Below, one piece after another: positions 47,301 through 57,259 of a stretch of 64,000 bases of DNA (position 1 is its first letter; the number at the start of each line of letters is the position of its first letter). The position numbers were made by a program, and so were the translations under genes. Source of the stretch: Hydrangea macrophylla (taxonomy: Eukaryota > Streptophyta > Magnoliopsida > Cornales > Hydrangeaceae); assembly GCA_033977485.1 (NCBI GenBank), contig CM066983.1, forward strand, positions 63,288,010 to 63,352,009, read 5' to 3'. The notes under the pieces were generated by a model. It did no database searches and had not been told where the DNA came from. It saw only the letters and a list, made by a program, of their open reading frames with translations.

Positions 47301-50300
47301 TCTGTTTTTTAGGGGTGGTATTTAACTTGATGTCTTTTTGCACCTAAGATGTTTGATGCTTTGATTGTTAGAGTTGGGAATCAAAGTACATGGGGTATAA
47401 AGGTTGTGATGAATTTTGAATCCTTTTTTAGTACAATAAATATAATCTTTTCTTTCAATAAAGTAGTATTTTTCATCAAATAGAGTTTACCAAGCGCGTT
47501 TTATTGTTTTCATTTTTCTTTTTTCAAAAACAGTCAAATTTTACCACACACATTTTCTGTTTTCGTTTCTAAAAATTGAACACAAAAACTTCTTAAACAA
47601 ATACTGAAAAATGAAAACAGAAAAACAAAATGGTTATCAAACGCCACCTTAATAAGTGGGTTTTGTTGACAAAATTGTGGAATATCACTATCTTGTTCAA
47701 CACGATAGAGCAACTCCAGCAGGGTAGCTAAAATGCATTGCTAGCCTAAATTGCTAGCGAGATTCATCAAAACAAACAAGCCCCAACAGCAAATTTTCTC
47801 AAAATTTAAACTAGCACAATCTCAACGATTAAACAATATCTAAGCATAACAGATGGCTAAAATGGAGAGCACTGATGCAGTATATACTCTACAAAAGAGG
47901 CTATCTTAAATATACTAGTAGAGTTGTTAGCAAAATTTTAGGAAGTGGTGTTGGAGTTGCTCCAAAAAAGAACTAGGATGACTTATATTAAATATGAAAA
48001 TAAGATATTTCACCCAGTATTGGAATAATCTACGCTATAATCTAATCCAAATTTCAGTACGCAGTTATGTGTGACCAGCACCACACCACATAATTTTTTA
48101 TCCCATACCAAAGAGATTAAAATTTACGAACACTCTCTCTTTTATGGAACCTAACAAAATCATGTGAAAAAAAATGAACCTTTAATTTCTAACGCATTAT
48201 TACTAGTAATTCACCAAAAATGTCTAGATCAACATTGAATTGTAAATGGACTATTCTAGCAGGACAAATGAGTACGTACTTTTCTCTCTGAGCCCCTAAG
48301 CACCATATACGTTTCACCAAGAGTATCAATAGCTTCCAGTGAAAAGGAAAGATTCCCATTGCTGACAGATGTGGATGCCCGTTTATAACTGGCTACAACA
48401 GAGTACCCCAAATCCAGCAACCCGCCCAGAGTCATTCGACCAACCTGTTACAGTTGTAAGAAGAGAAATACGATGAGCGAAAACATCCAATCCGAAAGCA
48501 TGTTCAGAATGTGATCATGTAAATCTACGGTGTGACTTGTCATTTCCAGCTGCAAGAAATCTGTCCAAATATGATGCAAATTAAAGCTCAAATGCACAAG
48601 GAAATCAAGAGGAACAAGAAGATAATTGAGAGCATTTTTGCTCACCCAAAAATGGTCTCACCCATTGCTCACCCAGGCCACCCATTCCAGTAAGTATGCT
48701 GATGATGCAGGGGCAAAATGGGAATGGAAAGGGACACATATCACCCAGTAGAGGCCTGGGTGAGCAGTGGGTGACCATTTTTGGGTGAGTAAAAATGCTC
48801 TCAAGATAATTAGGGTTTTCAGGTCTGAATTACAAGAAAAGAGAGCAAAAGCTCTGTTTTCCAAAAGAGAATTCGGTTATGACTGTCAATAAATACTCCA
48901 AAGAGCCCTTAGCCCCTTCAATTATACACCTAATGTAGTTATCCTACTCTATAACCTTCGGAGGTTCTGGTGCTGGATGGACGGGCAGAGGTAACATTAC
49001 AGCTAGCCCCCGGAGATTGAGGGGACCTTGACCTTGTTAGAACTAGAAATAAGGAAAACAAATCCCGCAGCTGCAACCATTGGAACCAATGAAGTAAATG
49101 ATTGACCCACCATAATCAACCGAACAAACGGAAAACACCAAAAAGTTCGAATCGCACACAAAAATATTGATCAACATGTAGTGGTCACAAACCAAAAAAC
49201 AATCAAATCACAACTTCAAAGACAAGGTAAAGCAACTTGAGCATGCAATACAGCAGTATACTGTGTAAGAACAACAAAATACTGCATAAATAATAAGGGT
49301 AGTATTGAAAGATAGTGATAATGATTATTAGTGAGCATGCTGATATTCAGGAGCATGTCTAGAACCTTGATAGACTCTAACAGCTAGGACATCCTTCCTT
49401 ATTATTGGAGCAAATCACTCGTACATTTGTTGACTGACACGATCAAATTCTTTCCCAATTTAATGTAATATTTCCTCTGCAATATCTTTACATTCTTTTT
49501 AAAATTTAATCCTGCATATAAAAGGATAGCAGTACAAAGAACTCTCTCACATTTTGAGAGTTTACTATCTCCGCATAGTTCTTCTTTAGTAGGTTCTATT
49601 TACAAACTGGAGGTGTAGGCACAAACAGTGATAGCTCAAAAGGTTACAACTAAAAAGGCAGTTCAACTCCATCAAGAATTGCACAAGAAACAATCATTTT
49701 GGAAATACATTATTCAGGTAGACTAAGAACATGCTTGGGTTAGCTTTTAGAATTATCACTTTTTGAAAGAAGATTTTTTTCTAAAAACCTACAAATTGAA
49801 GCTTTTTTAAAAAGCTGTTTTTAGCTTTAAAAATGAATCAATTTTTTTAAAAAGATGTGAAAAATCTATTCCAAAGTTCACAGTTTTGTAAGTGATTGTT
49901 GCTGTTGGCTACAAAACGGGCTCTAAGCAGTTCTGCTGAAGCACGTTGGCAATATAAGAGTAGCCTAATCTGTGGGATTAAGTCTCAGTCGAGTTGAGTT
50001 AGTATTAACTTCATTTTAAATTAGTAAGAAAGAAATAAAGGATTATTCAAAAGGCACCAAATTGGGGGTGCATCACTGTACACAGGAAGTATGAAAAGCT
50101 ACCCAATGCTACATCTTTAAATCATCCATAAACTCTTCGAAAGTGTCAAAAACATAGTTGACCTCCCGATAATCCAAAACAAAGGGATTTCCATATAGAT
50201 TTAACACAAAGTATAGAAGTTCCCACCCCATACAAAGATCTCCTATTTCTCTCTCCCCATTATAAACCAGGGCACATAACATGCTTTATAACACCAATTA

Positions 50301-52023
50301 CAATGATCAGCATGGGCCATAAATCAATTATCATAGGCAATATAAACATTTTTACTCACACGATGGAAGAAGCAGATGTAAGACTGATTTACGGTACTAG
50401 AGATTGCATGGAAACTACTTCCGAATAGTAATTTCAATATCAGAACACCAATATATGAGCAAGGATTAAATTTCTGATTTATAGAGTTGTTTCGATCTGC
50501 CAGGAAATGGAAAAGCAGTTTAACAGAGAGAAAGAATTAAACAATGAAAAGTCGAAAATCGTAAAACATAAAGAGAAAAATATAAAATATGAATAAGCCA
50601 AAAATGAACTAATTAGGTTTTACGCTCCTATGGAAAAAGGTAGATTTATACCCAATTTTAACTCACAATAGAGAATATTAGAGTGGATTTAGGTATAAAC
50701 GTAATTGTGAGCCATTCATCATTAACATCAAACAACTTGTTACTAGTAGCTGCACGTATAATGCACTTTAAAGTTAGTTTCTCATGTTATATTCAATTAT
50801 AATTTAAGCATGGACACTCTTTTTTGGCCGGCATATCATCGTCAAACACGTTTGGGACACGAACATGTGAAAAAGATGTCCACTATTGTTTGTATTCTGA
50901 TTTTCGGAGACGCCCCCGACATTTTGGGGACAGATTTAGGACACGTTAAAAAAAAAAAATTCCCTCTTGAAAATGCAGTTCCTTTTATTGTTGGTGTATA
51001 TGCTAGTTCCTAGACGTGTATGTGTAAATATTCAATTCATGATTTACAATAGGCTTTTCTGGTGAATTACATGTGATGGTGTGATTTTTTATTAATTAAA
51101 AACGGTGATTTTATGCTTTTTGTTTTAACTTGGATCTGTCTCCGCATTTATTTTCAAATTCTCTCTCTCTCTCTCTCTCTCTTTTTCCCATCATCACATC
51201 TCTTTGTTTTTGGAAATTTCTTCATAAATGTAGATTTCCTTCTTTTCCCCAGCGATTGAGGCTTGTAGCATCACAGAACATGTTTTCTTCGTTGTTACAT
51301 TGGTATCTCTATTATGTTGTGATTTGTGTATTTTTATGCCAATTTTGATTGAAACAATGTTACATATATTTTTTTAAATAATTAAAAATATACATTATTC
51401 AACGTATCCCCGACATATCCGTGGCCCTACTTTTTTTAGAAATTGTCGTGTCGTGCCGTATCCATGTCCATGCTTCTTAGTTACCGCATAACAATCACAC
51501 AATATAAGTTGTATACAAAGTATATGTTTATGCTCAAGTTATCTGAGATGTTATTTCTCAAACAACATCAAAGTTGTCATCTTTAAATATGTGAATATTT
51601 CAATTCTTATAGAACAAAAAAGATATAGGTATCACACTTTATCATTTCACAAGATTTTCGACACCAAGCGAACATTTCGATCATTTCGTATGCTTCAACT
51701 ATGATTCGGCGCAAAACAACTTTGTTTCTGCGAAACAATGTCAATTTCGATTTTCCAGACAAGTTTCATCACAGTTCTCTAGGCAATGAAAGCGTCTAAT
51801 AGGAATATCTCACCTCAAACTCAGCTTTTGGCCGGATAATGTAATTTTTGTCGACAATCCTTTGGTCACCTAGTGAGAGATAGTAGCGGATGCCAGATTG
51901 CCGCACCTTAATCCAATCATTTATACGTGCTTCTTCACTTGCAGACGGAGGCCTTAGATACATCTCAATAAAACTGAAAGCAAATTAACGTTTTCAACAC
52001 ACTCGGTTGTAAATAAAGCTTAT

Positions 52024-52060
<37 letters not shown>

Positions 52061-55000
52061 TGAAAAAACAAAACAGAATGTCAAAGCAAGGAAATTCCAT
52101 TTCAATAACTCACTTGTCTGTTTGTGTGTCCTTTCCATGAAAAAAGTATGCCGAATGCCCACTTGATGACTGCTAAGAATTTTTCCAAACAATGAGGCAC
52201 AAATTTACACGGGAAAAAAGGAAGAAAACATCAACAGAATCAACAAGGGGAAAAAAAACAGCATAAATGAAATAGTTTCAGAGTAACCATAGTCTTGTAT
52301 AAAAAGAGATGTAAACAAAATTAAAAAAATGGTGACTCGAATGTATCATTAAGAGAAGGAAATATGAGTTGATACTTGAAGCAGGAAACATTTGAAGTCG
52401 TATAGGCTGCAAAACCAGCATTTTTTCCCTGAACATAAACTGTTCAACCCATGTTACACTTCTGGATACCATTGTCAAATTACAGGGCATTTAATCTAGA
52501 TCAGCCAGTTAGCTCTAAATACTAATTATTTCAGTTCCAACTACTTTTTCTTTAAAAGTCATGGAAGATTTTAACTGAATAATGGACAACTTAAAGGGCT
52601 TCTGGTCATATAATATTCTTTTCACTAGACATATTATCAGCCCTTAGATTAAATTTCAATAAAGGGCTGAGATAAAACTTTTTTGGGCATCTAACAAGTT
52701 ACAAATGGTGGTGGTACACATCAATTCCTAGAAAGATGTATGAAGCATTAAAGTCCATTCCCAAGTGTCTATTTTTTTTTTTTGGGTAAGTGCATATACC
52801 AGTTTTGGAGCCTACTTTGACTTCAGATAACGGGACAAAAATGCTTCAATTCCATCCTATATAAGGCTACAAGTAGTGTTGTACACGCAAGAAACCACAA
52901 GTTATATCTACCGTCGAGAGTATTGAGGCCTGCTATACATTGCTGACCTCATTCTCTAATAGCTTAAGCTTTTGGAGTAACTGAATACTTAACATCGCAT
53001 AGAGCCTTGCTTTTGCAAGGTCTTGGGTTCAAGTCTGTCCCCCACTTGCTTTAATAGTAGTATTATACAAAATATAAGAAATAATAATAATAATAAATAA
53101 AACATGAAGTTCGAATCACAAACCTCACTTTTGCATTTGAGCTTGTAGATTGGCTCTCTAAATGATGAAACAAAGCTGTTGTTAATTCTAATCTGTGCAT
53201 GATGAAGGTCCGGCTCAATGTGCTTTCTAAACAAAGGGAAGATACTATCAATAAGGTAGTCCAACGAACAAGATTCCCCAATGTCATACTGGACTTTGGA
53301 AAGTAGACTGAAATGAACGCCACCAACCTGTCCATACACACACACGCACACACATATATTCAGAAATTAAACAACTAATTACCTTACCAAAGAGGATGTT
53401 AAATAAACCAAATTTATAAGAGAGAGAACATGAGACGAGAGAGAGATTTGTATTAACTAAAGGAAATCAAAACATCTATCATGAGAAACCCTACACCTCA
53501 CTAAGAGCCCATTTGGGATATCACTTATATAAGTTATTGTTTAAAAATGTGAGACAACTTGGATTAGCCTTTTCACAACTACTAAATAATCTGATTCCTT
53601 TTTAAAGCTAAATAATAGCTTTTCTAAAAAGCTCTGAATCATAGCCTTTTAAAATCTCTTATACCAAAAGGTGATTATTTTAAGAGCTAACCCAATGGGC
53701 TCTAGACGTATCTAGGAAGCACCGACACTTTTAGAAGGTAACGTGTCGCATGTCGTATCGTGTCCGAAGCACGGACACGGCACTTCATGAACACTTTTCT
53801 TTCAATTTTTTAGGATTTGTCGTGTCGGTGTCATGTCGCATTTTTTCGGAGTGTCCGTATCCGTGCTTCATAGAGACATATAATAGAGAATTTTAAAATG
53901 CAATAATTCTCTTAATGACATATGTCTACAATCTCAAAAATAGAATGCCTCAGAAAATCCATATGTGAAACACAGTATAACTTTACCACTGCAACTCGAA
54001 TATCTAGCAAAGAGCGCAATCTTGCATGTAGAGCATAAGTACCATCAACTATTACCTATAGACAAAGTGCAAAGTAAAACACTTAATAGAGGTTCTGTTT
54101 AATCATGCAAAAAATGTAACTTCACGCTTACTTACCACCCCAGATGAAGTGCTCTTAATTGCTTTAGAACCAACACGTTTTCTTTCTTGGAAATCGAAGA
54201 CCGGGGTCAAAGTATCTTTACCATTTACCAAATCCTATTTCAACATAAAACCATGCTTTAAAATGAATGAACACAAGAACGGTTCTACATGTATTTATAT
54301 AGGGTAACACTATCAAGAGTTATACATGCAGTGAGTAATTCCTCAAAATCCCAAACAAAGGCCGCTTTTACCTACGAAGCACAGACACTCGTAAAAGGGT
54401 CATGAATCCATGTCCGAAACAGTATTAGACACCAAATACATCCAACCTTAACACGTTTCAGACATACCAAAATTTGTACTCTACTCTTTTATTAATTTTT
54501 TATTTGGACATAGAACCACCTCATGTATAGTTTAACACCAAGTACAATATTGTTGAAAATTTGATAAACAAAGTAAAAGTTGGAAGTGGTTACGGCCTCT
54601 TAATAATAATAATAATTCGGATTCTTTGAGCTCATAATTTGTGGTATCTGAGTTCAGGAAAAAAATAGGAACTGTGGAAGACCAAAAGAGAGACAAATTG
54701 CGAGAGAGATTTACAAATTGAGAATCCGTAAGAGTTATGAAATCAAAATAAGGCTTTCAAAATTAGTAAAAATTAGGACCTTTGAAACAATAGAAAATTA
54801 GAAATTTTAGTTTTTAGTTATGAAGCAAGTACTATTAGAAAAGGCCGCCGCTCCCGCACTGGGTGCGCCGGGAATTCTTCTAAGTTCTTTTGCAGTTCAA
54901 TTTGGATTTTGAGTGCGCAAGGGTATACACTAATGCACTGATAGATTTGTAAACATTAATGCACGAACATTGTTTTCCTGTTATTTCTTTGCATTGCGTA

Positions 55001-56900
55001 TTAGTAGACCGTTAGTTTATGGTTTCTTACTTGCTTATGTAGCGTTTATGCTTGTTAATTATTATTCATGTCTTAATTACAAAGAACGAAAAAGAAATTT
55101 AAAAATAAGACAATCTAGTAATAGAATAATGTATATATACTATTATGTAAAAATATATTTTTAATATTTTATACAAGTATTCCCGCCGCAACCGCACCCT
55201 TGCATTTTGGAAAATTGGCGAATCCTTTGCACCCACGTCCCCGAATCCCCGCATCTGTACCGGTGCATCCTAGGTTTTTACCATAGATCATTTGACATTC
55301 TTCTCACACATCATCAGGTACTTCAGAATATATATTCATCATTTTGCAATGTACTCTCTATATCTGTCCTAATATTTAAAACTTTTCTGGCACGCCTTAT
55401 CATGTCATATCGGGTACATGCTCCCTATTGGTCGTTGCGCTGCTTGTGCATCGTAGACTTTTAACACCACCACCCAGCCCAATACTCATGGAAGAATACA
55501 CATCCATAACTGTTAAGCCTTTTAATATGGTGGTTGAAAAATAGAAACAAAAAACCACTCAATTTACAATTAGTAAATCCCATCCTAGTAATAGTTCAAT
55601 ACTTATTACCACCTTAAGATCCAGTTACATTTTTGGGGATTTAGCCAAGTGTTCTGACATGATTTAAACCAAAGATGAAAATGGAAGTTCAGCTTCGAAA
55701 TACAAAAACTGAGAATTGCTTCATACCTCAAGATTTTGAACCAAAGCATCAAAATCTATTGAGTCCAAATCATTCCCATCATCAACTCCAACACGATAGT
55801 TCTCCATCAATACCACAGTACAACCAATCACCGATGCTACCTTTTCTGCTAGGCTTCAGGGACCATTAAATTTACGCATTACTTATAACAATACCCAAAA
55901 AAAAAAAACAAGCACTAAGAGCCATTTGGATCAGCTCATTTTGGGACCCCCAACAATCACTTATTTGCACTTACTAAGAGATTGGAATCCCCGGCAACAG
56001 TTCCACTTTAAAGCCAAAAAAAACAACCTAACTCAGAATCACCAATTTGCTGCTTTTTCGAACATCTCTATTAAAGGAAAAATCTCTTATTCCCACATTA
56101 AAACCAAATGGCTCTTAGTATATATATATGGCCACCAACTTCTACAGGTTCCTACCTAGTTATTCCATTATAGAATGGTGAACAAGACCATAATAGCATC
56201 TATACCTCGTTTTACCCGATCCGCTAGGACCTCCAATGCCGACTGTCACGAGACCCTCTTTTTTCTCCCTAAGTTCCTGAATAGATTTGACCAGCAAGTA
56301 ATACCCATGATCAAAAGACTGCAGAAATTCAAAGCCCACATTTTGGTTAGACATTTGAAATAAAATGTTAAAGACCAAATGATCCAAAAATCATTGGCAT
56401 CACATATAGAAATTAATTTGTCCCACCATATTAATTTGACAATGCTGTTTTCAAATTGCATGACATACAGATATCACTTACAAGTCCAGTAGTAACATCC
56501 AAATTCAAGATAACCCAACATCAACAAAAATTTATATTAGTGGGTGATGCTGATTTCCCAGGATAAGTAAAATTTAATCACAATCAACCACTGGAATATA
56601 CACAAATTTAAACAAAACAGATACAATATTCAAATATACAAATACAACACATACATAAACATGAGCATGAAAGCAAGCCCTTATGCAAAATATTAAGCCT
56701 TCCATTTGCAAATCAAATATTTGAAGAGTTGAATAAACCAAAGAAAGAGAAAGTTAGAGAGAGAGAGAGAGAGAGATTTTGCATACCACATGGAGAGGGA
56801 GGGATTGGAGGATTGAAGAGGAAGAGGAAGAAGTGGAGGGTTGTTGGTAGTAATCTCGACCCCCTTCTTGAAATACTCTCTGCACCACATTATCGTCCAT
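20501..56900 (-). CDS. tandem P-loop kinase/CYTH protein, tail-anchored (25 exons, 953 aa)
   Basis: Exons, all with GT-AG borders and matching phase: 56900-56787, 56318-56206, 55853-55727, 54234-54136, 54055-53987, 53327-53124, 52169-52114, 51973-51814, 48444-48280, 45692-45608, 45504-45271, 44628-44534, 44400-44358, 41928-41771, 37733-37623, 36820-36752, 36531-36388, 35786-35712, 35435-35259, 34846-34761, 32293-32239, 31589-31464, 23871-23758, 21003-20887, 20566-20501. Total 2862 nt. ATG at 56900 is the first in the leader (context GCCCATGG). Residues 60-214 are a uridine kinase/phosphoribulokinase-like P-loop domain (Walker A GPSGSGKT at 68-75) and about 215-397 a CYTH-like domain ([19 protein letters not shown]). 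A second kinase starts at about 508 (Walker A 523-530) with a second CYTH-like part at about 683-866. A short coiled coil ([15 protein letters not shown]) precedes the membrane tail [16 protein letters not shown] at 933-948, then basic RKRQ. Plant TTM1/TTM2 proteins have one kinase-CYTH unit and a C-terminal mitochondrial outer-membrane anchor. This duplicated form resembles Arabidopsis At2g01460 as I recall it. Its substrate is unknown. Confidence 0.92.
20632..20873. mobile_element. MITE of the GGCCTGTTTGG type (intron 24)
   Basis: It starts GGCCTGTTTGGAAAT and ends ATCCAAACAGCCCC, with imperfect inverted arms including GAACCGGTTTT-type text. It ends about 8-14 bases from the splice donor of exon 24. 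Relatives of the same type lie at 36092-36302, 36606-36692 and 32683-32968. Confidence 0.65.
21666..22005 (-). mobile_element. complete TRIM (340 bp) with PBS, PPT and TSD
   Basis: Two direct repeats, 21666-21779 and 21891-22005, run TGTTGAATTGG... to ...ATCTCAACA on the plus strand. The minus strand therefore starts TGTTGAG and ends CAACA. On the minus strand the PBS TGGTATCAGAGC (21890-21879) abuts the 5' LTR and the purine tract GTGTGGGGGCG (21790-21780) abuts the 3' LTR. The 5-mer GAAGT flanks both sides (21661-21665 and 22006-22010). The interior of about 110 bp has no coding room. It lies in intron 23 of the kinase/CYTH gene, in the same orientation. Confidence 0.93.
22177..22722. repeat. 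MITE-like element of the GAAGCACGGACACG family
   Basis: The left part has GAACATGGGACACG and the right part has the inverse, CCGTGTCGTGTCC ... GTCCATGCTTCATAG. Related copies are at 50807-51481, 53714-53872 and a fragment near 54375. Exact ends are unclear. Confidence 0.5.
23370..23558. mobile_element. foldback MITE with about 75-bp arms
   Basis: The left arm, from GGAGAGTAATACTTGGG through CTATCTCTCTCC, is repeated almost perfectly in inverse at the right, ending CCCAAATATTACTCT. The 8-mer TCAAGTAA flanks both sides (23362-23369 and 23559-23566), as for hAT-type MITEs. It lies in intron 23, 200 bp from exon 23. Confidence 0.85.
24036..24225 (+). repeat. 5' LTR of the copia element
   Basis: 190 bp, containing the TATA-like TTGTATAAATATTG near 24173. 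It ends CTTCT rather than the usual CA, directly before the PBS. Confidence 0.93.
26353..26638 (+). repeat. 143-bp tandem duplication in the integrase core
   Basis: TTAAGAAAAAATCTGAGG occurs at 26353 and again at 26496, and the following about 140 bases are repeated with a handful of differences. The period is not a multiple of three, so the frame shifts between copies. Confidence 0.9.
27911..28006. mobile_element. 96-bp GC-rich mini-element inserted in copia RT
   Basis: It interrupts RT exactly between the codons for RAWF and the following sequence. The 9-mer GGTTCAGTC stands on both sides (27902-27910 and 28007-28015). Its ends read CTAAGTTGCATGAAGCGGGA and AAAGATTCCTGCTTTTAA. A longer relative is at 42362-42507. 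Confidence 0.8.
29087..29276 (+). repeat. 3' LTR of the copia element
   Basis: 190 bp, direct copy of 24036-24225, preceded by the purine tract and followed by the CAAGT duplication. Confidence 0.93.
29470..30712 (-). mobile_element. RTE-type LINE 3' fragment with inverted 5' piece
   Basis: The minus strand carries the reverse transcriptase part from [12 protein letters not shown] (30299) to the C-terminal end at 29520 ([17 protein letters not shown]). It closes with a GGTTT-rich tail at 29479-29500, as in plant RTE elements. Further 5', motif [17 protein letters not shown] occurs twice in a 142-bp tandem unit (about 30317-30458 and 30459-30600). Beyond 30600 the [13 protein letters not shown] motif appears again on the plus strand (30606-30712), i.e. 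inverted. 5' truncation and inversion are normal for LINE insertions. The main 260-codon frame is open but partial. Confidence 0.88.
29520..30299 (-). pseudogene. RTE reverse transcriptase, C-terminal part
   Basis: An open frame of 259 codons starts inside the RT palm domain at the FADD catalytic motif and continues through thumb and the conserved C-terminal region ([47 protein letters not shown]). The endonuclease and the fingers of RT are missing, so it is a truncated copy. It lies in intron 22 of the kinase/CYTH gene in the sense direction. Confidence 0.9.
31122..31350. mobile_element. probable Stowaway-type MITE
   Basis: It opens with CTAATCCCTCCATCCCATTT and closes with GACAGAGGGAGTGTTA, the classic CTCCCTCC termini. 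The arms are diverged and the TA duplication cannot be decided. It lies in intron 22, 115 bp from exon 22. Confidence 0.5.
32683..32968. mobile_element. MITE of the GGCCAGTTTGAATT type (intron 20)
   Basis: It starts GGCCAGTTTGAATTGG and ends ATTCCAAACAGGCCCC. Internal imperfect inverted text gives spurious frames on both strands. Confidence 0.55.
32969..34760. other. intron 20 remainder
   Basis: AT-rich intron DNA. A further GGGGCCAGTTTGGGAATGCC-type MITE end is seen at 34236. Repeated GAGCCCGAGC text near 33995 is part of a diverged repeat. No gene was recognised. Confidence 0.4.
36092..36302. mobile_element. MITE of the GGCCTGTTTGG type (intron 17)
   Basis: It starts GGCCTGTTTGGAAATGC and ends ACCCAAACATCCTCT. 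It shares internal text (CAGACCCCGTCTCACTTGTA) with the copy at 20632. A shorter relative in inverse is at 36606-36692. Confidence 0.6.
38358..38816 (-). pseudogene. downstream frame of the gag-only element
   Basis: A 152-codon acidic/basic frame follows gag after a gap with stops. No motif is recognised. Its end overlaps the 3' LTR, so it is probably the tail of the element's single long ORF, broken by mutations near 38890 and 39030. Confidence 0.4.
39022..39732 (-). CDS. Ty3-type retrotransposon gag
   Basis: The 236-codon frame begins [13 protein letters not shown]. It contains a short coiled coil ([16 protein letters not shown]) and then the gag core: [47 protein letters not shown], the pattern of the plant retrotransposon gag family. 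An acidic C-terminal stretch follows, and no zinc knuckle or protease is seen. It sits alone between LTRs in intron 14 of the kinase/CYTH gene, same strand. Gag would form the particle shell. Confidence 0.8.
   Translation of the reverse strand: MLWLKEGERTGGGRVNAINFGDSSEFDLVHPVGPKGTQRNEIEELRRQIATLTVKVRRLQPPCNRVRIPEFYGYQMEFDDWLKEVKNLFNYYNVIEETKVKLVEKCLKGSVEVWWQHIKFVRNRIGKPKIKSWNKFRKKLEEKFVPISCCPTKWVELPHNSFKLGFNDERMFDVVLCEEDDKESGEDPIFDEWYESEFEEKLNQDEYKELCEELTIDYFYANAVEENLVSRWQGLE
42362..42507. mobile_element. second copy of the GC-rich mini-element (146 bp)
   Basis: It shares both ends with the insertion at 27911-28006 (CTAAGTTGCATGAAGCGGGA and TTTAAAGATTCCTGCTT) and has about 50 extra internal bases. 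The flanks TAGCCACAT and TAGCCAAAA are a partly decayed 9-bp duplication. It lies in intron 13. Confidence 0.75.
42787..43955. mobile_element. long-TIR MITE (intron 13)
   Basis: The left end GGGTGAAAAGCAATTTGCAC and the inverse right end GGGTAAAAAGCAATTTGCAC open arms of about 150 bp, including CCCTCCGTTAG text. It is flanked by TA repeats, so the duplication cannot be read. The middle holds a (CCA)n-rich tract at 43105-43420 that creates spurious His/Pro-rich frames. Confidence 0.8.
44252..44340. repeat. (GATA)n/(GA)n compound microsatellite
   Basis: About thirteen GATA units are followed by about eighteen GA units. The tract ends only 18 bp downstream of exon 13 (its donor side) in the kinase/CYTH gene. 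Confidence 0.95.
45785..46185 (-). mobile_element. old RTE LINE 3' fragment (intron 9)
   Basis: TATGCCTTGTCCCAAAATAT at 45800 and TTGAACCTAGATAATGGCAG near 46160 match, with divergence, the equivalent parts of the RTE copy at 29470-30300, in the same order and orientation. All frames are broken. Confidence 0.6.
46280..47655. mobile_element. long-TIR MITE-like element (intron 9)
   Basis: The left end GGTCTGTTTGACCATTTTGT is mirrored at the right by AACAAAATGGTTATCAAACG ... CACCTT, with arms of about 100 bp. Inside are a C run at 46558-46568 and leader-like text, but no convincing protein. Confidence 0.6.
47708..47968. mobile_element. MITE of the GAGCAACTCCAAC type
   Basis: It opens with AGAGCAACTCCAGCA and closes with TGTTGGAGTTGCTCC. 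The arms also share the TAGCTAAAATG/TTTTAG text. Confidence 0.65.
48628..48803. mobile_element. hAT-type foldback MITE, 176 bp
   Basis: The ends GAGAGCATTTTTGCTCACCC and TGAGAGCATTTTTACTCACC (complement) start arms of about 50 bp. The 8-mer AGATAATT flanks both sides (48620-48627 and 48804-48811). It lies in intron 8, 184 bp from exon 9. Confidence 0.88.
49728..49925. mobile_element. MITE-like repeat (intron 8)
   Basis: It starts near TGCTTGGGTTAGCTTTTAG and ends ACAAAACGGGCTCTAAG, with internal AAAAAGCTGTTTTTAGCTTT palindromic text. Relatives with AAGAGCCCATTTGGG-type ends are at 53504-53704, 55917-56117, 44946-45138 and 44014-44165. Confidence 0.5.
49926..50806. other. intron 8 sequence without recognised features
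   Basis: AT-rich intron DNA. No gene, and no repeat that I can name. Confidence 0.4.
50807..51481. repeat. GAAGCACGGACACG-family element (intron 8)
   Basis: AAGCATGGACAC at the left is matched by the inverse GTCCATGCTTCTTAG at the right. Inside are GGGACACGAACATG and CCCCGACAT words typical of this family in the window. Confidence 0.5.
53504..53704. mobile_element. MITE with AGAGCCCATTTGGG termini (intron 5)
   Basis: The inverted ends AGAGCCCATTTGGGAT and CTAACCCAATGGGCTCT are about 200 bp apart, with paired AAAGCT-rich arms. A sibling in intron 2/3 is at 55917-56117. Confidence 0.65.
53714..53872. mobile_element. short MITE, GGAAGCACCGACAC termini
   Basis: The left GGAAGCACCGACAC and right GTATCCGTGCTTCATAG are inverse. 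GTGTCG words are scattered throughout. It is the shortest member of the family also seen at 22177 and 50807. Confidence 0.6.
55917..56117. mobile_element. MITE with AGAGCCATTTGG termini (intron 2)
   Basis: AGAGCCATTTGGATCAG at the left and AAACCAAATGGCTCT at the right are inverse, 200 bp apart. It lies between exons 2 and 3 and is 64 bp from exon 3. Confidence 0.65.
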
Positions 56901-57130
56901 GGGCACACGGCCACCCAAACTCCAAAAATTCTGCAATTTCTTCTCAGAACTCAATCAAACAAGATAGAGAGAAGAGAGAGAATCTTGATTGCTTAATGGG
57001 TATTCAACTTTTCATATATATATATATATATATATATATTACATAGACTCTTCTACTCCAATAAATTGAATAAAATCTTCCGCTAGTGTTGTGTTACTTT
57101 ACTTTTTTGTTTTGGGTCTCTCTCTCTCTC
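56901..57130 (-). promoter_or_regulatory. 5' leader and core promoter region of the kinase/CYTH gene
   Basis: Directly upstream of the ATG on the minus strand is a CT-rich leader without any ATG. A (TA)n run at 57017-57038 could serve as, or be mistaken for, a TATA element. A (GA/CT)n tract follows at 57118-57142. The transcription start cannot be set from sequence. Confidence 0.45.
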
Positions 57131-57259
57131 TCTCTCTCTCTCGTGCTGCTTACGAAATGGGAATTCTGGGGGAATTGTTTTGCTCTTTTCACCCGTACTG
57201 ATGACAATCCGGTGGGTTCAATTTGGTGACCTTTATTTTCTTTTCCTTTTTTAATTTTA

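Noticed and set aside
52860..53060. A tRNA-like or gene-like stretch with GGGTTCAAGTCTGTCCCC
   Set aside because: No anticodon or acceptor arm can be drawn. The text resembles a common retroelement junction, and it lies between exons 6 and 7.
56754..56954. A longer N-terminus for the kinase/CYTH protein starting at 56954
   Set aside because: The codon at 56954 is TTG. The first ATG of the leader is at 56900 and has a good context.
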